DNA of 64,000 nt from NCBI GenBank assembly GCA_023512835.1, contig CM042090.1:57027865-57091864 (forward strand), read 5' to 3'. The translations under genes were made by a program, and so were the position numbers. The notes under the pieces are model-generated. The model made no database searches. It worked only from the letters and a program-made list of their open reading frames with translations, and was not told where the DNA came from. Each line of letters starts with the position of its first letter. The first letter of the stretch is position 1. Source of the DNA: Taxillus chinensis. Taxonomy: Eukaryota; Streptophyta; Magnoliopsida; Santalales; Loranthaceae. Below, one piece after another: positions 9,267 to 21,826 of the stretch.

Positions 9267-10080
9267 CGCGCTCAGTAGCAGAGTTTGAGCGAGATTTCCG
9301 GGGGCTGAGTCGGTTTGCTCCAGAAGCAATATCAAGGGAGGACCTGAAGGCCCATAAGTTTACCATGGGTCTCAAACCTGCCCTGAAGCAAAGGGTGGAG
9401 ATCTTTGCGGCCGAAGACCTATCTTGAAGTCGTGGACACCGCCAAGATTGTTGAGAGAGGATTAGAGGAGGGGAAGACAGGCTCACCGGGAGCGGATGGG
9501 GGCGGAGCGCGCGCGACAAGCACGGTGAAACCAAGAGGCGAAAGGTTGAGTCCGGGAGTGGGACTTTTCCCAAGGATGGGGGCCAAGCTTCAATGGCTCC
9601 GCCTAGATCCCGTTACTTTGGAGGACAGGGGAGTCTTTGGGGGAACTTCCCAAGCGGGTGTACCTTTGTTGTGGCTGTCGGGGGCACGTCAAACGTGAGT
9701 GCCCCAAGTAGCACTTGACGTGTCATAGCTGTGGGAAGGTGGGACACATCAGCAAGGTGTGTTTCGAAGAAGGGGAACAGCCAGGGGAGCTGGAAGCTTA
9801 GCACAAGGGAGCAGGGGTGGGACCCAATTTCAGGCCCCACCCCTAAGCTAGCACATTCGTGGCAGGCCGGTCAGGCTGGTTCCGGTCACACTAGGCCACG
9901 GGGGGAGAGGCAACCACAAGGAGGATCGGAGGGGCGTCCCGGTGGGCTGCAGCAGGAGCAAAAGGGAAGGCAAGTGAGGCTAGTGGTGGGGCAGGCCAAG
10001 GTAGAGTGTTCGCGCTTACCTCAGGCAGAGGTGAAATGGAGGAATTACCGTCACCCTCCGAGGAAGGTGGAGCTGGACCT
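9267..10080 (+). pseudogene. Element B gag, C-terminal part with zinc knuckles
   Basis: Gag resumes after element A with SVAEFERDFRGLSRFAPEAI and GLKPALKQRVEIF, then breaks frame near 9427. The nucleocapsid is clear: a canonical CCHC knuckle C-HS-C-GKVG-H-ISKV-C lies at 9721-9762, with a first, irregular knuckle (CCGCRGHVKREC) before it at about 9673-9708. A TAG between the knuckles, CPK then stop, sits where a coding codon is expected. The CCHC fingers would bind element RNA. Confidence 0.8.
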
Positions 10081-11250
10081 TCGGTGGTTCGAGGTACTAT
10101 TCTAATATCTCGCACCGTTGTTGTCTGCATTGTTTGATACCGGAGCTTCGTGCTCCCCGATTGCTAAGTCCTTGGTGGAGAGCCTTGGACTTGATTGTGT
10201 GGAGGCCGATAGACCTCCGAGGGTCGAGTCCCCAATGGGAGGTGTGGAGTTGATCCACCAAATGTGTCGAGAGTGTGCGCTACGATAGGAGAGGTTGACC
10301 TCTCATTTGATTTGTACGTAATGCCCATGAAGACTTTTAGTTTGATTCCGGGGATGGATGTGGTTGATGGCCTTTCAGGCTAAGATTGACTGCTATAGGC
10401 GACGAGTATCATTTACTACACCCACAGGATCTTCCTGTACCCTAGTGGGTGAATAGGATAGGAATCTTTGGGAGAGCTGGACCGACGAGGGAGCTATGGG
10501 GGAATATTACCCATAGGCTTGCCACCCTAACCTTTGAGGAGGAAGGTAACTTAGAGAAAAGGGTGTGGCCAGATGTTGTCGAGAATTTCCAGGATGTCTT
10601 TCCTGGGGAGTTGTTGGAGTTGCCTCCACACGAAGTATCGAGTTCATGATTGAACTGTTGCCGGGGTGGGACCCATCTCACAAGTAGCATACCGGATGGG
10701 ACCTGCTGAGTTGCGGGAGCTTCGAAGCAGATAAAGGAACTGGGAGATAAAGGTTTTATCCGTCCTAGTACCTCACCTTGGGGTGCACCGGTCTTGTTTG
10801 CTAAGAAGGCGGATGGTTCGTTGCGACTATGCATTGATTATCGGAAGCTGAATCAAGTAATGGTAAAGAACAAGTACCCTTTGCCGCGGATTGATGACTT
10901 ATTTGACCAGCTGAGTGGAGCACGGTGGTTCTCAAAAATCGATCTGCGTTCGGGATATCATCAATTGAGGGTCGGGAGCGAAGACATCCCTAAGACGGCG
11001 TTCGGGTGCGGATACGGACACTATGAATGGTTAGTGATGCCTTTTGGGCTCACGAACGCACTCTTGTGTTCATGCATCTAATGAATCGGGTATTTGCCCC
11101 ATACCTGGATTCCTTCGTGGTGGTATTTATTGACGACATCCTTGTGTACTCCAAAACCCAAGCCGAGCATGAGGAGCACTTGGCCGTGGTGCTTGCGGGC
11201 GCTACGAGATCATCACTTGTATGCTAAATTTAGCAAGTGTGACTTCGGAT
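10081..11250 (+). pseudogene. Element B protease and reverse transcriptase
   Basis: The protease motif DTGAS is at 10136-10150. The RT core from about 10794 reads [43 protein letters not shown] and [14 protein letters not shown] in one frame; a short indel near 11050 shifts to [28 protein letters not shown], which holds the FIDD catalytic pair. Other breaks lie in the protease-RT linker (10260-10750). Better preserved than in A, but not functional. Confidence 0.87.
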
Positions 11251-12015
11251 GCGAGAGGTGCATTTTCTTGGGCATGTAGTATCTACCGAAGGAGTTAGAG
11301 TGGACCCAAGCAAGATTGAGTCCGTAGCATCTTGGAAGAGGCCCACAAATGTTTTTGAGATCCGGAGTTTCTTGGGTCTGGCAGGGTATTACCGGCGTTT
11401 TGTGGAAGGGTTTTCTCGGTTGGCGGCGCCCATGACAGCTCTTACACGGAAGGGAGCCAAATTCGAGTGGACGGACAAGTGCCAGCAGGCATTCGAGGAG
11501 TTGAAGACTCGCCGGACTACTGCACCGGTGTTGAGTCTACCGCAGGAGGGAGTGCCATTCGAGGTGTATTGTGATGCGTCTCGCGTTGGGTGGGGGTGTG
11601 TTCCGACGCAAGAACGCCAAGTCATAGCATATGGCTCGCGACAGTGAAGTCCCATGAGCAAAACTACCCAACACACGACCTGGAGTTAGCAGCGATTATT
11701 TTTGCCCTGAAGTCTTGGCGACATTACCTGTTGGGGGAGAAATTTGTGGTATATACCGACCACAAAAGCCTACGATATATCTTCACCCAGAGAGACCTAA
11801 ATTTGCGACAACGGAGGTGGGTAGAGTACCTGCAAATGTTTGACTTCACGCTCTCCTACACGCCTGGGAAGGGAAATTTAGTAGCCGACGCGCTAAGTAG
11901 AAAGGGGAAAGCCGAGGTTTCCATGAGAGAATGGAAAATGATGGAGCAGTTGGCGGTGCTTGGGTGCAACCTGCTTTCAGCGATGAGGGAGCTATCCTGT
12001 GTCCTCTCACCGTGA
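11249..12015 (+). pseudogene. Element B RNase H
   Basis: From 11349 the frame reads [41 protein letters not shown], and after a stop-containing frame change at about 11645, [48 protein letters not shown] and [16 protein letters not shown]. The connection domain and gypsy RNase H are both nearly complete, with one frameshift. The expected role is removal of the RNA strand during reverse transcription. Confidence 0.87.
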
Positions 12016-12169
12016 TACCAGGTTGTATCGCGTGTCCGTGAGGGACAGTTAGGCGACGTGGACCGTGAGGTGATTCGGGCCCAGGATAGAGGCCGGAGAG
12101 CTGTCGAGGACGCGGACAGAAGGAGTTGAGCATGAGCTGAAATTACGGGGCGTCCGATAGTACCACCTC

Positions 12170-13029
12170 CCTTGCGTGAGGATGTGCTGAGGGAATTTCA
12201 TCATTCCCGTTTGGCTGTACATCCAGGAGGAACTAAGATGTATCATGCCGTTCGCGCACAGTTCTGGTGGCCGGGGCTGAAACGGAGTGTAGCAGAGTTT
12301 GTTTCCAGGTGCCTTACCTGTTAGCAAGTGAAGGTAGAGCACCAACGACCCGCTGGTCAATTGCAGCCTTTACCTGTAGCTGAGTGGAAGTGGGAGCATA
12401 TTACTATGGACTTCGTGACGGGACTTCCTACCGCTTCTGGGAGAAAGGACATGATTTGGGTCATAGTGGACCGCTTAACTAAGTCAGCCCATTTCTTGGC
12501 AATTCGAGAGCGCGACTCTATCGGCACGTTAAGCCAGTTGTATGTTGATGAGATTGTCCGCTTGCACGGAGTGCCCTTATCTATTGTTTCGGATAGGGAT
12601 GCGCGGTTTACATCCCGGTTTTGGGGAGGTCTGCAGGAAGCATTAGGAACCCAACTTAATTTGAGTACCACATTCCATCCTGAGACCGATGGTCAGTCCG
12701 AGAGGACCATTCAAACATTGGAAGACTTGTTGAGGGCTTGTGTACTTGATTTTGGAGGATCATGGGCTTCCCACCTTCCTCTGGTGGAGTTTGCCTATAA
12801 TAACAGTTACCAGTCTTCGATTGGGATGGCTCCGTTTGAGGCATTGTATGGCCGACCGTGTCGGTCTCCATTATGTTGGGCCGAAGCTGGAGAGGCAGCT
12901 ATGTTAGGACCTCAATTGGTCCAGGAGGCTACGGCAAAAGTTCAGCTGATTCGGCAACGCCTTCTTACGACTCGGAGCGGACGAAGTCTTATGCGGATCG
13001 CCGACGCCGACCGTTGGAGTTTTTGGTGA
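12170..13029 (+). pseudogene. Element B integrase zinc finger and catalytic core
   Basis: The HHCC segment (FHHSRLAVHPGGTKMYHAVRAQFWWPGL...CLTC) spans about 12190-12320 and is followed by an in-frame TAG at the position that is CAG in element A. The core then runs uninterrupted for 233 codons with all three DDE residues: D at 12409-12411 (MDFVTGL), D at 12592-12594 ([10 protein letters not shown]) and E at 12700-12702 (SERTIQT). The frame changes near 12970. It is the most complete integrase core in the gypsy group here. Confidence 0.88.
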
Positions 13030-13457
13030 GAGACCACGTATTCCTTCGTGTTTCTCCACGGAGAGGGCATAAGAGATTTGGGACTGGGTCCAAGTTGTCC
13101 CCTCGGTACATTGGACCGTTCGAGATTTTGAGCAGAGTTGGACCTGTTGCTTATAGGTTGGCATTACCACCTAGTTTGAGCAGAGTTCATAATGTTTTCC
13201 ATGTATCCCAGTTACGGAAATATCATCCAGATCCCACACATGTGCTAGATTGGGGTACCCTGGATCTTGGAGAGGCTGTGTCTGTTGTTGAGGCACCCAT
13301 CCGTATTGTAGATAGGCGCGAGAAGCAGCTGAGAGGTACGACTATTCCGTTGGTTCGGGTGTTGTGGCAACACCGAGGGCTGGAGGAAGCGACCTGGGAA
13401 CGTGAGACTGAGATGCGTGCTCATTATCCTGATCTGTTCGAGGACGAACAACTCTGA
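12990..13457 (+). CDS. Element B integrase C-terminus with chromodomain-like tail
   Basis: After a one-frame change near 12970 the sequence reads [73 protein letters not shown], and [12 protein letters not shown]...[19 protein letters not shown], ending FEDEQL at 13457. This is the GPF/Y module plus chromodomain-like tail. A 6-bp hairpin, TGTTCG-AGGA-CGAACA, overlaps the last codons (13435-13450), and a 7-bp copy lies at 13666-13683 before the purine tract AAGGGGGAGAGGA (13688-13700). Confidence 0.83.
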   Translation, partial: YADRRRRPLEFLVRDHVFLRVSPRRGHKRFGTGSKLSPRYIGPFEILSRVGPVAYRLALPPSLSRVHNVFHVSQLRKYHPDPTHVLDWGTLDLGEAVSVVEAPIRIVDRREKQLRGTTIPLVRVLWQHRGLEEATWERETEMRAHYPDLFEDEQL

Positions 13458-13717
13458 AGGAGGGGAGGAGGGCAAGCATCAAACTTCAACATAATCAGGT
13501 ACTTGCCCAACTAGTTAGGTAACCTGAGAATATAACTTCGCTACATGACCATGTGGAGTGTATAAATGTGTGAAATAATTTGTGATTTGTTGTGTATTAA
13601 TTTGTGCTAGTGGGTGTTAGAGGCCAATGCTTTGGTTGTGATTGTTTTCTTTCATTCCACCTTTTCTTTTCGAGGACGAAAAGTCTTAAGGGGGAGAGGA
13701 TGTAAGGACCCGTACCT

Positions 13718-14993
13718 TGTCACGCCCCGGATTTCCCACCCGAGGAAACCGGTACGTGACTCCCCGTTCACCCACACGGAGGGCAACGGGGTTGGATTAC
13801 TGGATGCCACAAGCAAGTCTAACAATTTCAATAAATCAAACAAGTCACATCTTTATTTAATTCCAAATATTAAAGGTTCACAAAACAACCATGTTCCTTA
13901 CTACAATTCAATCCCTCAGTACATTTCCCTCCCTGGGTTACATAAATCATAAAATTACATTTCGAAGAGAACAATATAATGAAGATGGTCTTCCACCTTG
14001 GGGTCCCACCTAACGCCTGTAGGTTCCTGTAAAGAAAACAACATGGTAGGAGGGGTGAGCAACCACGGCTCGATAGGGATCATGTCTCCCCAACCCATCC
14101 CATGCACCTAATGTCTACATGCCTTGTGTACAAGTCTTGTGTCGTGATACAATTATTCCACCAGATATAGTTACGAGGCTATAACAAGAAACACAATCAT
14201 ACATGGGCTGGTACATAAACACTCCCGGGCTTCCACAGCCACCGGGTTTCAAGAACAGTCCCGGGCTTCCACAACCACCGGATTCCACAAAACAGTCCCG
14301 GGCTTCCACGACCACCGGGTTCCACAAAATAGTCCCGGGCTTCCACAGCCACCGGGTTCCACAAAACAGTCCCGGGCTTCCACAGCCACCGGGTTCTACA
14401 AAACAGTCCCGGGCTTCCACAGCCACCGGGTTCTACAAAACAGTCCCGGGCTTCCACAGCCACCGGGTGTACAAGCAAACACGCAGCACACATGGCCATA
14501 CAGGCATAACATCAAACACTTAGTATGCTTAGTCACACAGGAATAACATCGAACACTTAGCATGCATATATCCACAAGCTTATAAACCCAGCCACACACA
14601 CATAATCTAACACACTTGATGTGCGTGGCCTCACAGGCATTACCTCAAACACATAACATGCACAGCCTCACAGGCATTACCTCAAACACATAACATGCAC
14701 AGCCTCACAGGCATAATTTCAAACACTTGGCAGGCATATATACATATATCCAAACAACACGCCATTGAAGGCCAACATTCATATAGGAGGTCACACCTAT
14801 ATGAATTTACATATAAATAATATAACAATATCAATAGAAACTCGAGAAACCCTCTACACAGGGCCCTAACCCCGGAACGGACTAGGTGAGACGAACCCCT
14901 ACCTTGAAAACGTCCTCCGGCTCTTGCTTCCACGCTAGACGTTGTCTTCCCCACGCACGACGCTCCGGCAGCAAGCCAGCAGCTCTCCTTCCT

Positions 14994-15041
<48 letters not shown>

Positions 15042-15732
15042 GACGGCCGAAAAGAACCCTAACCCTAGAACAAGGAGTCTCCTCATCCTTATATAGACCT
15101 CCCATTATCAAAACGACGTAGTTTTGATTAAGTGAAACCCAGGATCAAAACGACGTAGTTTTGATTACACAAGCTACAACCTTTCCGCATCCATACACAC
15201 CAAAATACTCACTATTCCAACCTAGTCCTTTGGAAAAAGATGATTAGAATAACAAAACCAAGGTAACCATGCAAAAATATGCTTGCACGCCAATTTGAAC
15301 GCCAATTCCCCAATTGGCGTGCGGCTCCCAAATGCACTCAAACTTTACCCCAAGTCTCCTTGCATCTTGTAGAGGCCTGAGAAGCAAAAATATGCTTGCA
15401 CGTGAAATGGGTGAATTCACGTGCAGCTCCAAATGCTCTGAAATTTCTGTGGTAGATAGAGGACCTCATTCTAAGAAACTTTTGTTCTTGCACGCCAATT
15501 GTTTGAGGCCATCTACTAGGTCAAAAGTGAGCTCCAAGATCAGCCAAAACAAACTTAAAACCGCCTTTAGAACGCATAGCATCTTCCTAGGGCATAAATG
15601 TACGCTATCGCTTGACACACGCACCTCTCAAAAGTCCCCTCTTGGGCTCATCTCTTACCTTAAACTTGTGTACCAACATCCAAGGTGTTTGTGGTTAACT
15701 CCTTACACACGGGTTACACACGGGTCATTACA
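13718..15732 (-). repeat. Element C 3' LTR (read on minus strand)
   Basis: 2,015 bp, near-identical to 20507-22520. On the minus strand it starts TGTAATGACCCG and ends GGGGCGTGACA. It contains seven units of a 36-38 bp GC-rich repeat (14224-14468), a long CT run (about 14995-15039), a minus-strand TATA (15087-15099), two ACGT palindromes (15107-15128, 15144-15165) and an altered version of the U3 palindrome (15299-15320). Purines TCCTCTCCCCC (minus-strand PPT) adjoin it at 15733-15743. Confidence 0.95.
14224..14468. repeat. Seven tandem 36-38 bp units in element C LTR
   Basis: Each unit begins CCCGGGCTTCCACAGCCACC and continues GGGTTCCACAAAACAGT. CCCGG at the start and CCGGG mid-unit form an inverted repeat, so each unit could fold. 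The second LTR carries seven more divergent copies (21014-21260). Reading frames through it are proline- and glycine-rich artefacts of the repeat. Confidence 0.9.
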
Positions 15733-16118
15733 TCCTCTCCCCCTTAAGACTTTTCGTCCTCGAAAAGAAATGACATACGAGGAAAACAAACACAAGCTAC
15801 CCATTTGCCACACGGCGAGCTACAACACCCAAATGGGTCATACATCGCACATTGTACACAATAGCACATAACATAGTGCCACCACAGTCCATAACCACAT
15901 GCATCACAATCTATGGAAACACATCCACATGTCACAAATATCCATCACAAGCACATTTCATTAACACATTCAATATAAATTAAAGTCAAAAGTCGAAAGG
16001 AAATACAAATACACCAGCCAACAGCCACCCCTCCACCCTTAAGATTGTTCGTCCTCGAACAACTCTGGGGGTTGCTCACGCATCATGGTTTCGCGTTTCC
16101 ATATTTCCTCCATAGGAC
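15733..16118 (-). pseudogene. Element C 3' tail: last pol codons, hairpins and polypurine tract
   Basis: On the minus strand, codons ending in WKRETMMREQ and LFEDEQS stop at 16039-16041, matching the end of pol in A ([18 protein letters not shown]). Hairpin 1 is at 16045-16062 and hairpin 2 at 15750-15767, the second beside the purine tract and LTR. A diverged third copy, stem TTTCG/CGAAA, lies at 16549-16562. Only about 26 codons of pol survive, so it was kept as cis-acting sequence, not as protein (inference). Confidence 0.75.
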
Positions 16119-16129
16119 GTGTCATCCGC

Positions 16130-19100
16130 GAAAAGACAATACACTTTCCATAATGCACATGCTGATGCACATCGTCCACAACCATTCACATACCCGCGAA
16201 TGAAGATATCACACAATAACACACACGAAGGCACGGACCCACAGACCCAATACAACACAGCATGATAAGGAAACACATATTCTAATCTCACCAACAACCC
16301 TTGTTCTCCTCACCTAACACATGTCACAAGTATTCACGTCACGACGGTGTACGACATATACGCCCATCCCCAACACGTACGTTTAACAAATCACATAAGT
16401 CACAGACCAACTCACATCATAAAAACCACTACAAGGAACAAGGCATAAACAAAACACTACTACACGTTTAACGTTCCATTGCCCAGTCGCCAATACCATA
16501 CAAACGCAGCCGTTGGGAGTTTCCTCACACCCGTCCCACCTTTAGACCTTTCGTCCCCGAAAAGGGAAACCAAATAATAAACAACGCGATAAGATCAAAG
16601 CAACACATAAGGCAGTCATTACCACAAATGTTGGAGATGCCAACTCGCGGCACGATGGGACCAACACTCCACAACGTAAAATACCCAACAATTGGGATTT
16701 GAAGTCAACGCGGCCGCAGCCCATAGGTAGACCTCACCCTAACAACGAAGCACAATGAGGTCACAATGAAACACAAACAAATAGGATAGCATTATGCAAA
16801 CCACAATCACATTCCCACACAGGGAGCTCATCTCGGCGGCACCATCATCAACTGCGAAAACCACCTCACTCAAGTAAGGAACATTGAAACCCCACCAACG
16901 CCAATGGGGACGCAGAACGGAATACAAGCCTAAACATAGAAACACGAGAATGGAGTGTGCCCTTAACCACTCGGTTGCGATCAACCTGGCGCCCAACGAA
17001 GTCCAAGGATGCACTAAAAACGATAAATGCGGCACCACACACACAACCATGGTAAGACCAAAACCCACTATCGGGCTATCACTAATCACCGACTTTGAGA
17101 AGCGACCTCCTTGATCACGGCCAAATAGAGATCTGCCAAGGTCCCACATTGCCTTCACAACTAAGGCTTACCGTACGGCCCAAGAGATGATGCCTTACCA
17201 AGTCGGCGAGACGGACCACACGATAGGAATCCCTTGACGCCGAGTAGCTGTGGACAACATAGTCCCCCCCCCCCCACACCGAAAACTCTCCTATCTGCAA
17301 CCTGACCACAATGGAATCCTCTATGTCACCACTCACAGGTCACAAGAAAATCCCTTGCCTCCAAGACATACTCCACCTCATGGCCCACCAACTCCGCTAT
17401 ATCAACTATTACGTTTTATCTCAACACACCAGCAAAACACTCAAATGGACCAAGAAATACTCAGGCTCTAACCGCAGCTTAATATGGTCGCTGCAATTCC
17501 TCCGGGTAGGCACAAGAAACGAGGCATGCAAACTCCTTATTCGAGACATTCATGTAGCTCCCAAACACACCAACACTTTGATGGCGTGGACCATCTCACT
17601 TACCGCATCAAAACGCACACGAAAGACTTTCAAGAAGAACATATGTAGCATGAGGACCCCATGATAGCCGTAGGACACAAGTCTCCCCCAAAGGGGTAGC
17701 ATTAATACCCCTTACAAGCAAAACTCACATCTGACTCCATTTAGTGAATCACAACGCATCAATACTTTCACACTTTAACTTAGCATGCCATCACATGTGA
17801 CAAGGAATAACATCAACATTACACATAACACCCCTCTTCATCCCACACCGGACATAATATGCGCATGCATCACCTCTTACTCCTCTGCATATGAATGCCA
17901 CGAGGCCCACACATAAGAACTTTGCTACTCCTTTAGCACATATGTAACACACACAACAAAACAAAGCAACCACAACACACGAAATAAACTACTGTGTAGA
18001 ACACATGTAAGAGAGGACATACTAGTCCCCACCTCCTTGCCTCTTTTAAGCCTATTACCCACACGACATGGATTAACGGAATGGTCCCACCACCAGGAGT
18101 ACATCCTCAACCCCTCGGAAGGTGTCTCCCAATTATGAGGAAAAACCCAAACAAGGCCTGCCCAATCTCACTCGCTTGCCGCTTGCCTGATTGGGTTCAC
18201 TGGGCACGATCCTATAAACTCACTCGTAACCTAGTTCCAGAACTCATCACATTTTTATACATACGCAAACCCATTTCACCACATATCCTATGAACATTAC
18301 CCAAGGTCTTTCACACACCACCAGCATGACACGTGGTCAATGTTTGGCCACCCAAGAATTTGCAGCCATTTCCATAGGACACCCATAAGAATCTTAAAAC
18401 CACATACCACTCTCGCCAATCAATTTAGATTTCAATGACTCAAGGGGTGGGTTATACTAGTGGCAATTTCCTCCCTCAACCTTGACACTTGGAAAGGTTA
18501 CCAAAAGAACATCCTTCTTAAGTAGCAGCATCTACGAAACCTCTACTCACAAGAAAACACATTTCTATTACTCAAGGTTGCCACCGGGGTCACACACTAC
18601 CCACAAGCCACTAACTCATGCCTCCGGCTTCCTAGGCTAGCTAGGCCAGGAGGTAATCTCACCTACGCTAGAGTATTAGGGGTAACACGGTAACATTTAT
18701 TACTTTCCTCACACACGGGCGCCCAAAATTGACTACTACACAAAGATACGATTAACACTTTAGACCATATTAAAACCACCAACTCTTTCCAACAACCGTT
18801 TATAACCATTAGTAATTTATTAGTCTTTTGGTATCATATATATATTTTTATTTATTTTACTCATTTATTCTCTAGTAGGTCCCCAACTACGTCCATCCAA
18901 AATGGTAACTCAAACGACCTTCTAAGCCTCACCCAACACAAAACAGTGGCTCAAGAGCCCACCCAGGTAAAAATACCCCTCTATCACAAGTGTCTTAATT
19001 AAATTGCTAGAAACGCAACAATCAAAGGTTCACCCAGCCTCACCTAATCCAGCACGAGACTCAACCGATCACTATCATTAAAGGAATATGATACCACCAC

Positions 19101-20279
19101 TAAACAGCGATCTTAACACGCGAGAATCAAAATCGTACCCTTGACTAAGGAAAGTTCTGCCATGCTCTTCTCCTAGCCTCACTTGAATTTTGCTTTATTC
19201 CTAGCTCGTTGGGCCAGTCTTCTAGCACCAAGACTTGCTTTACCAAAACAGGCTGTCTGGAGATGTCCTACTTTTCCATAGACGCGACACTAGTACTTCT
19301 TCCTGCCATACTCTTTTCCAATGTCCCGGTTGTCCACTGCAAGAACAACCCCTTTGGGAAACTGGTCTCTACCTCTTGAGCCCCTTTCTGCTGATCAGGA
19401 CAACTATGCTTCAATTAATCTTCACCCAAGATCCCCCCGATGATGTGGGTTGATAGCTCTCGACGTACCTCGCTCTTAATCAGTTGTCGAATCTCATCCT
19501 TCAACTCTTAAATTACCAGGCTTAAGATGCCAACCTCTGCCATGATTATATCATTACTTACATCCTGCAGCTCTCCCACTTGCCCGGCCTGGGGGGGCGG
19601 GCTTCTTTGCTACCTCAATAGTCGTACCGGTCACAATTTTCGGAGACATTGGCTCCACGAAAAGGCAGCGCTCTAGGTTATCACTCAATAATCTCAATAC
19701 CATTACCGACTAGGCATTCGAACTATAACTAACCTCAAAACATGCATTATCACCACACAAATTCATGGATGCACATCACAAACTATACAAGTTCACACCC
19801 TTACAACAAGTTCACACCTTTACATTGCCCATATAATTCTATACTTAAGTGGATATCTCATCGTTTTGAACACAACATCGCTTCCTCCACACAACACCAT
19901 ACAAAGGCACATACTCAATCATTCACAGAACACCAACATTATTGTATTTTATTTTATTTTATTTTATTTTTTGTTCGTTCACATTTCACAAGCTTCACGT
20001 TCACAAACGCTCAGTTTCAATACCACAAATTCTTTTCCATGTTTTCATGCTCGAATCATCACAAAATTTCGAGTTGCACAATTGAAACTTTATCACGTTC
20101 AACCATTTATCCATACAATTACACACACTGCACACATTTTAGTTCTCATTAAACCACATTGCACAAACAGCAATTCCACAAGCACACAGCTCAAGTTGTC
20201 ATAAAATCAGAGTTAATCGAGTTGCCCGGTTCTCACCTTATCACATTATTCATATTTTTCTTTTATCACAATTAAATTT
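16130..20279 (-). other. Element C non-coding core, no recognised gene
   Basis: About 4.1 kb between the pol-derived tail and the leader. I recognise no gag, RT, RNase H or integrase motif on either strand. The longest minus-strand ORF is 139 codons (16739-17158), hydrophobic and without a recognisable motif. Visible features are a C-run (about 17264-17275), a TTTTA pentamer run (about 19950-19972) and Pu/Py-biased short tracts. Its origin could be captured host or element sequence; similarity searches with the core would tell. Confidence 0.6.
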
Positions 20280-20506
20280 TTTTTTTTCAGGTATCCACAC
20301 CTTCACATACAACAACCAATGCAACTAGTGCCCTAATGCCAATGCATGCAAATCCTACCACAAGACTGGACTACCCCAAGTACACCTTGGAGGCTCCAAG
20401 AGGACCGTGTTGATCAGGCACGTCCCTCCAGGCTCCTCCAAAGGACCCAAGATAACCAAGTCCGCCCACTACACTAGGCCAACTAGACCATGCTCTGATA
20501 CCATAT
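20280..20506 (-). promoter_or_regulatory. Element C primer-binding site and leader, shared with element A
   Basis: On the minus strand the LTR end is followed by TATGGTATCAGAGCATGG (20488-20505), the same spacing and primer site as in A. The next 200 bp or so are nearly identical to 2034-2220 of A. This is the only long interior block the two share apart from the 3' tail, so it likely holds the RNA packaging and priming signals recognised by a helper. Confidence 0.8.
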
Positions 20507-21795
20507 TGTCACGCCCCGGATTTCCCACCCGAGGAAACCGGTACGTGACTCCCCGTTCACCCACACGGAGGGCAACGGGGTTGGATTACTGGATGCCACA
20601 AGCAAGTCTAACAATTTCAATAAATCAAACAAGTCACATCTTTATTTAATTCCAAATATTAAAGGTTCACAAAACAACCATGTTCCTTACTACAATTCAA
20701 TCCCTCAGGTACATTTCCCTCCCTGGGGTTACATAAATCATAAAATTACATTTCGAAGAGAACAATATAATGAAGATGGTCTTCCACCTTGGGGTCCCAC
20801 CTAACGCCTGTAGGTTCTGTAAAGAAAACAACATGGTAGGAGGGGTGAGCAACCACGGCTCGGTAGGGATCATGTCTCCCCAACCCATCCCATGCACCTA
20901 ATGTCTACATGCCTTGTGTACAAGTGTTGTGTCGTGATACAATTATTCCACCAAATATAGTTACAGGCTATAACAAAGAAACACAATCATACATGGGCTG
21001 GTACATAAACACTCCCGGGCTTCCACGGCCACCGGGTTTCAAGAACAGTCCCGGGCTTCCACAGCCACCGGATTCCACAAAAACGAGTCCCAGGCTTCCA
21101 CAATGCCACCGGGTTCCACAAAACGATCCCGAGCTTCCACACCCACCGGGTTCCACAAAACGGTCCCGGGCTTCCACACCACCGGGTTCTACAAAACAGT
21201 CCCGGGCTTCCACGACCACCGGGTTCTACAAAACAGTCCCAGGCTTCCACGACCACCGGGTGTACAAGCAAACACGCAAAGACACATGGCCATACAGGCA
21301 TAACATCAAACAGTTAGTATGCTTAGTCACACAGGAATAACATCGAACACTTAGCATGCATATATCCACAAGCTTATAAACCCGGCCACACGGACATAAT
21401 CTAACACACTTGACGTGCGTGGCCTCACAGGGCATTACCTCAAACACATAACATGCACGGCCTCACCAGGCATTACCTCAAACACATAACATGCACGACC
21501 TCACAGGCATAATTTCAAACACTTGGCAGGCATATATACATATATCCAAACAACACGCCATTGAAGGCCAACATTCATATATGAGGTCACACCTATATGA
21601 ATTTACATATAAATAATATAACAATATCAATAGAAACTCGAGAAACCCTCTACACAGGGCCTAACCCCGGAACAGACTAGGTGAGACAGAACCCCTACCT
21701 TGAAAACGTCCTCCAGCTCTTGCTTCCACGCTAGACGTTGTCTTCCCCACGCACGACGCTCCGGCAGCAAGCCAGCAGCTCTCCTTCCTTCCCTC

Positions 21796-21826
<31 letters not shown>

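Noticed and set aside
14224..14468. CRISPR-like direct repeat array
   Set aside because: Units are contiguous with no unique spacers and the context is a plant LTR.
14203..14523. Proline- and glycine-rich ORFs on both strands through 14115-14523, and their copies at 20909-21340
   Set aside because: They are translations of the 36-38 bp tandem repeat; open frames exist on both strands only because the unit lacks stops. No start context or conservation supports a protein.
14995..15039. CT/GA runs (also near 817-843, 8072-8100, 21793-21828, 23073-23093 and 26652-26687) as GAGA regulatory sites
   Set aside because: Simple microsatellites of variable length in the transcribed leader of the LTR; a function is possible but nothing beyond the repeat supports it.
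16739..17158. 139-codon minus-strand ORF in the core of element C
   Set aside because: Hydrophobic composition but no recognisable domain, no upstream promoter feature; chance ORF is as likely. Left as part of the unassigned core.
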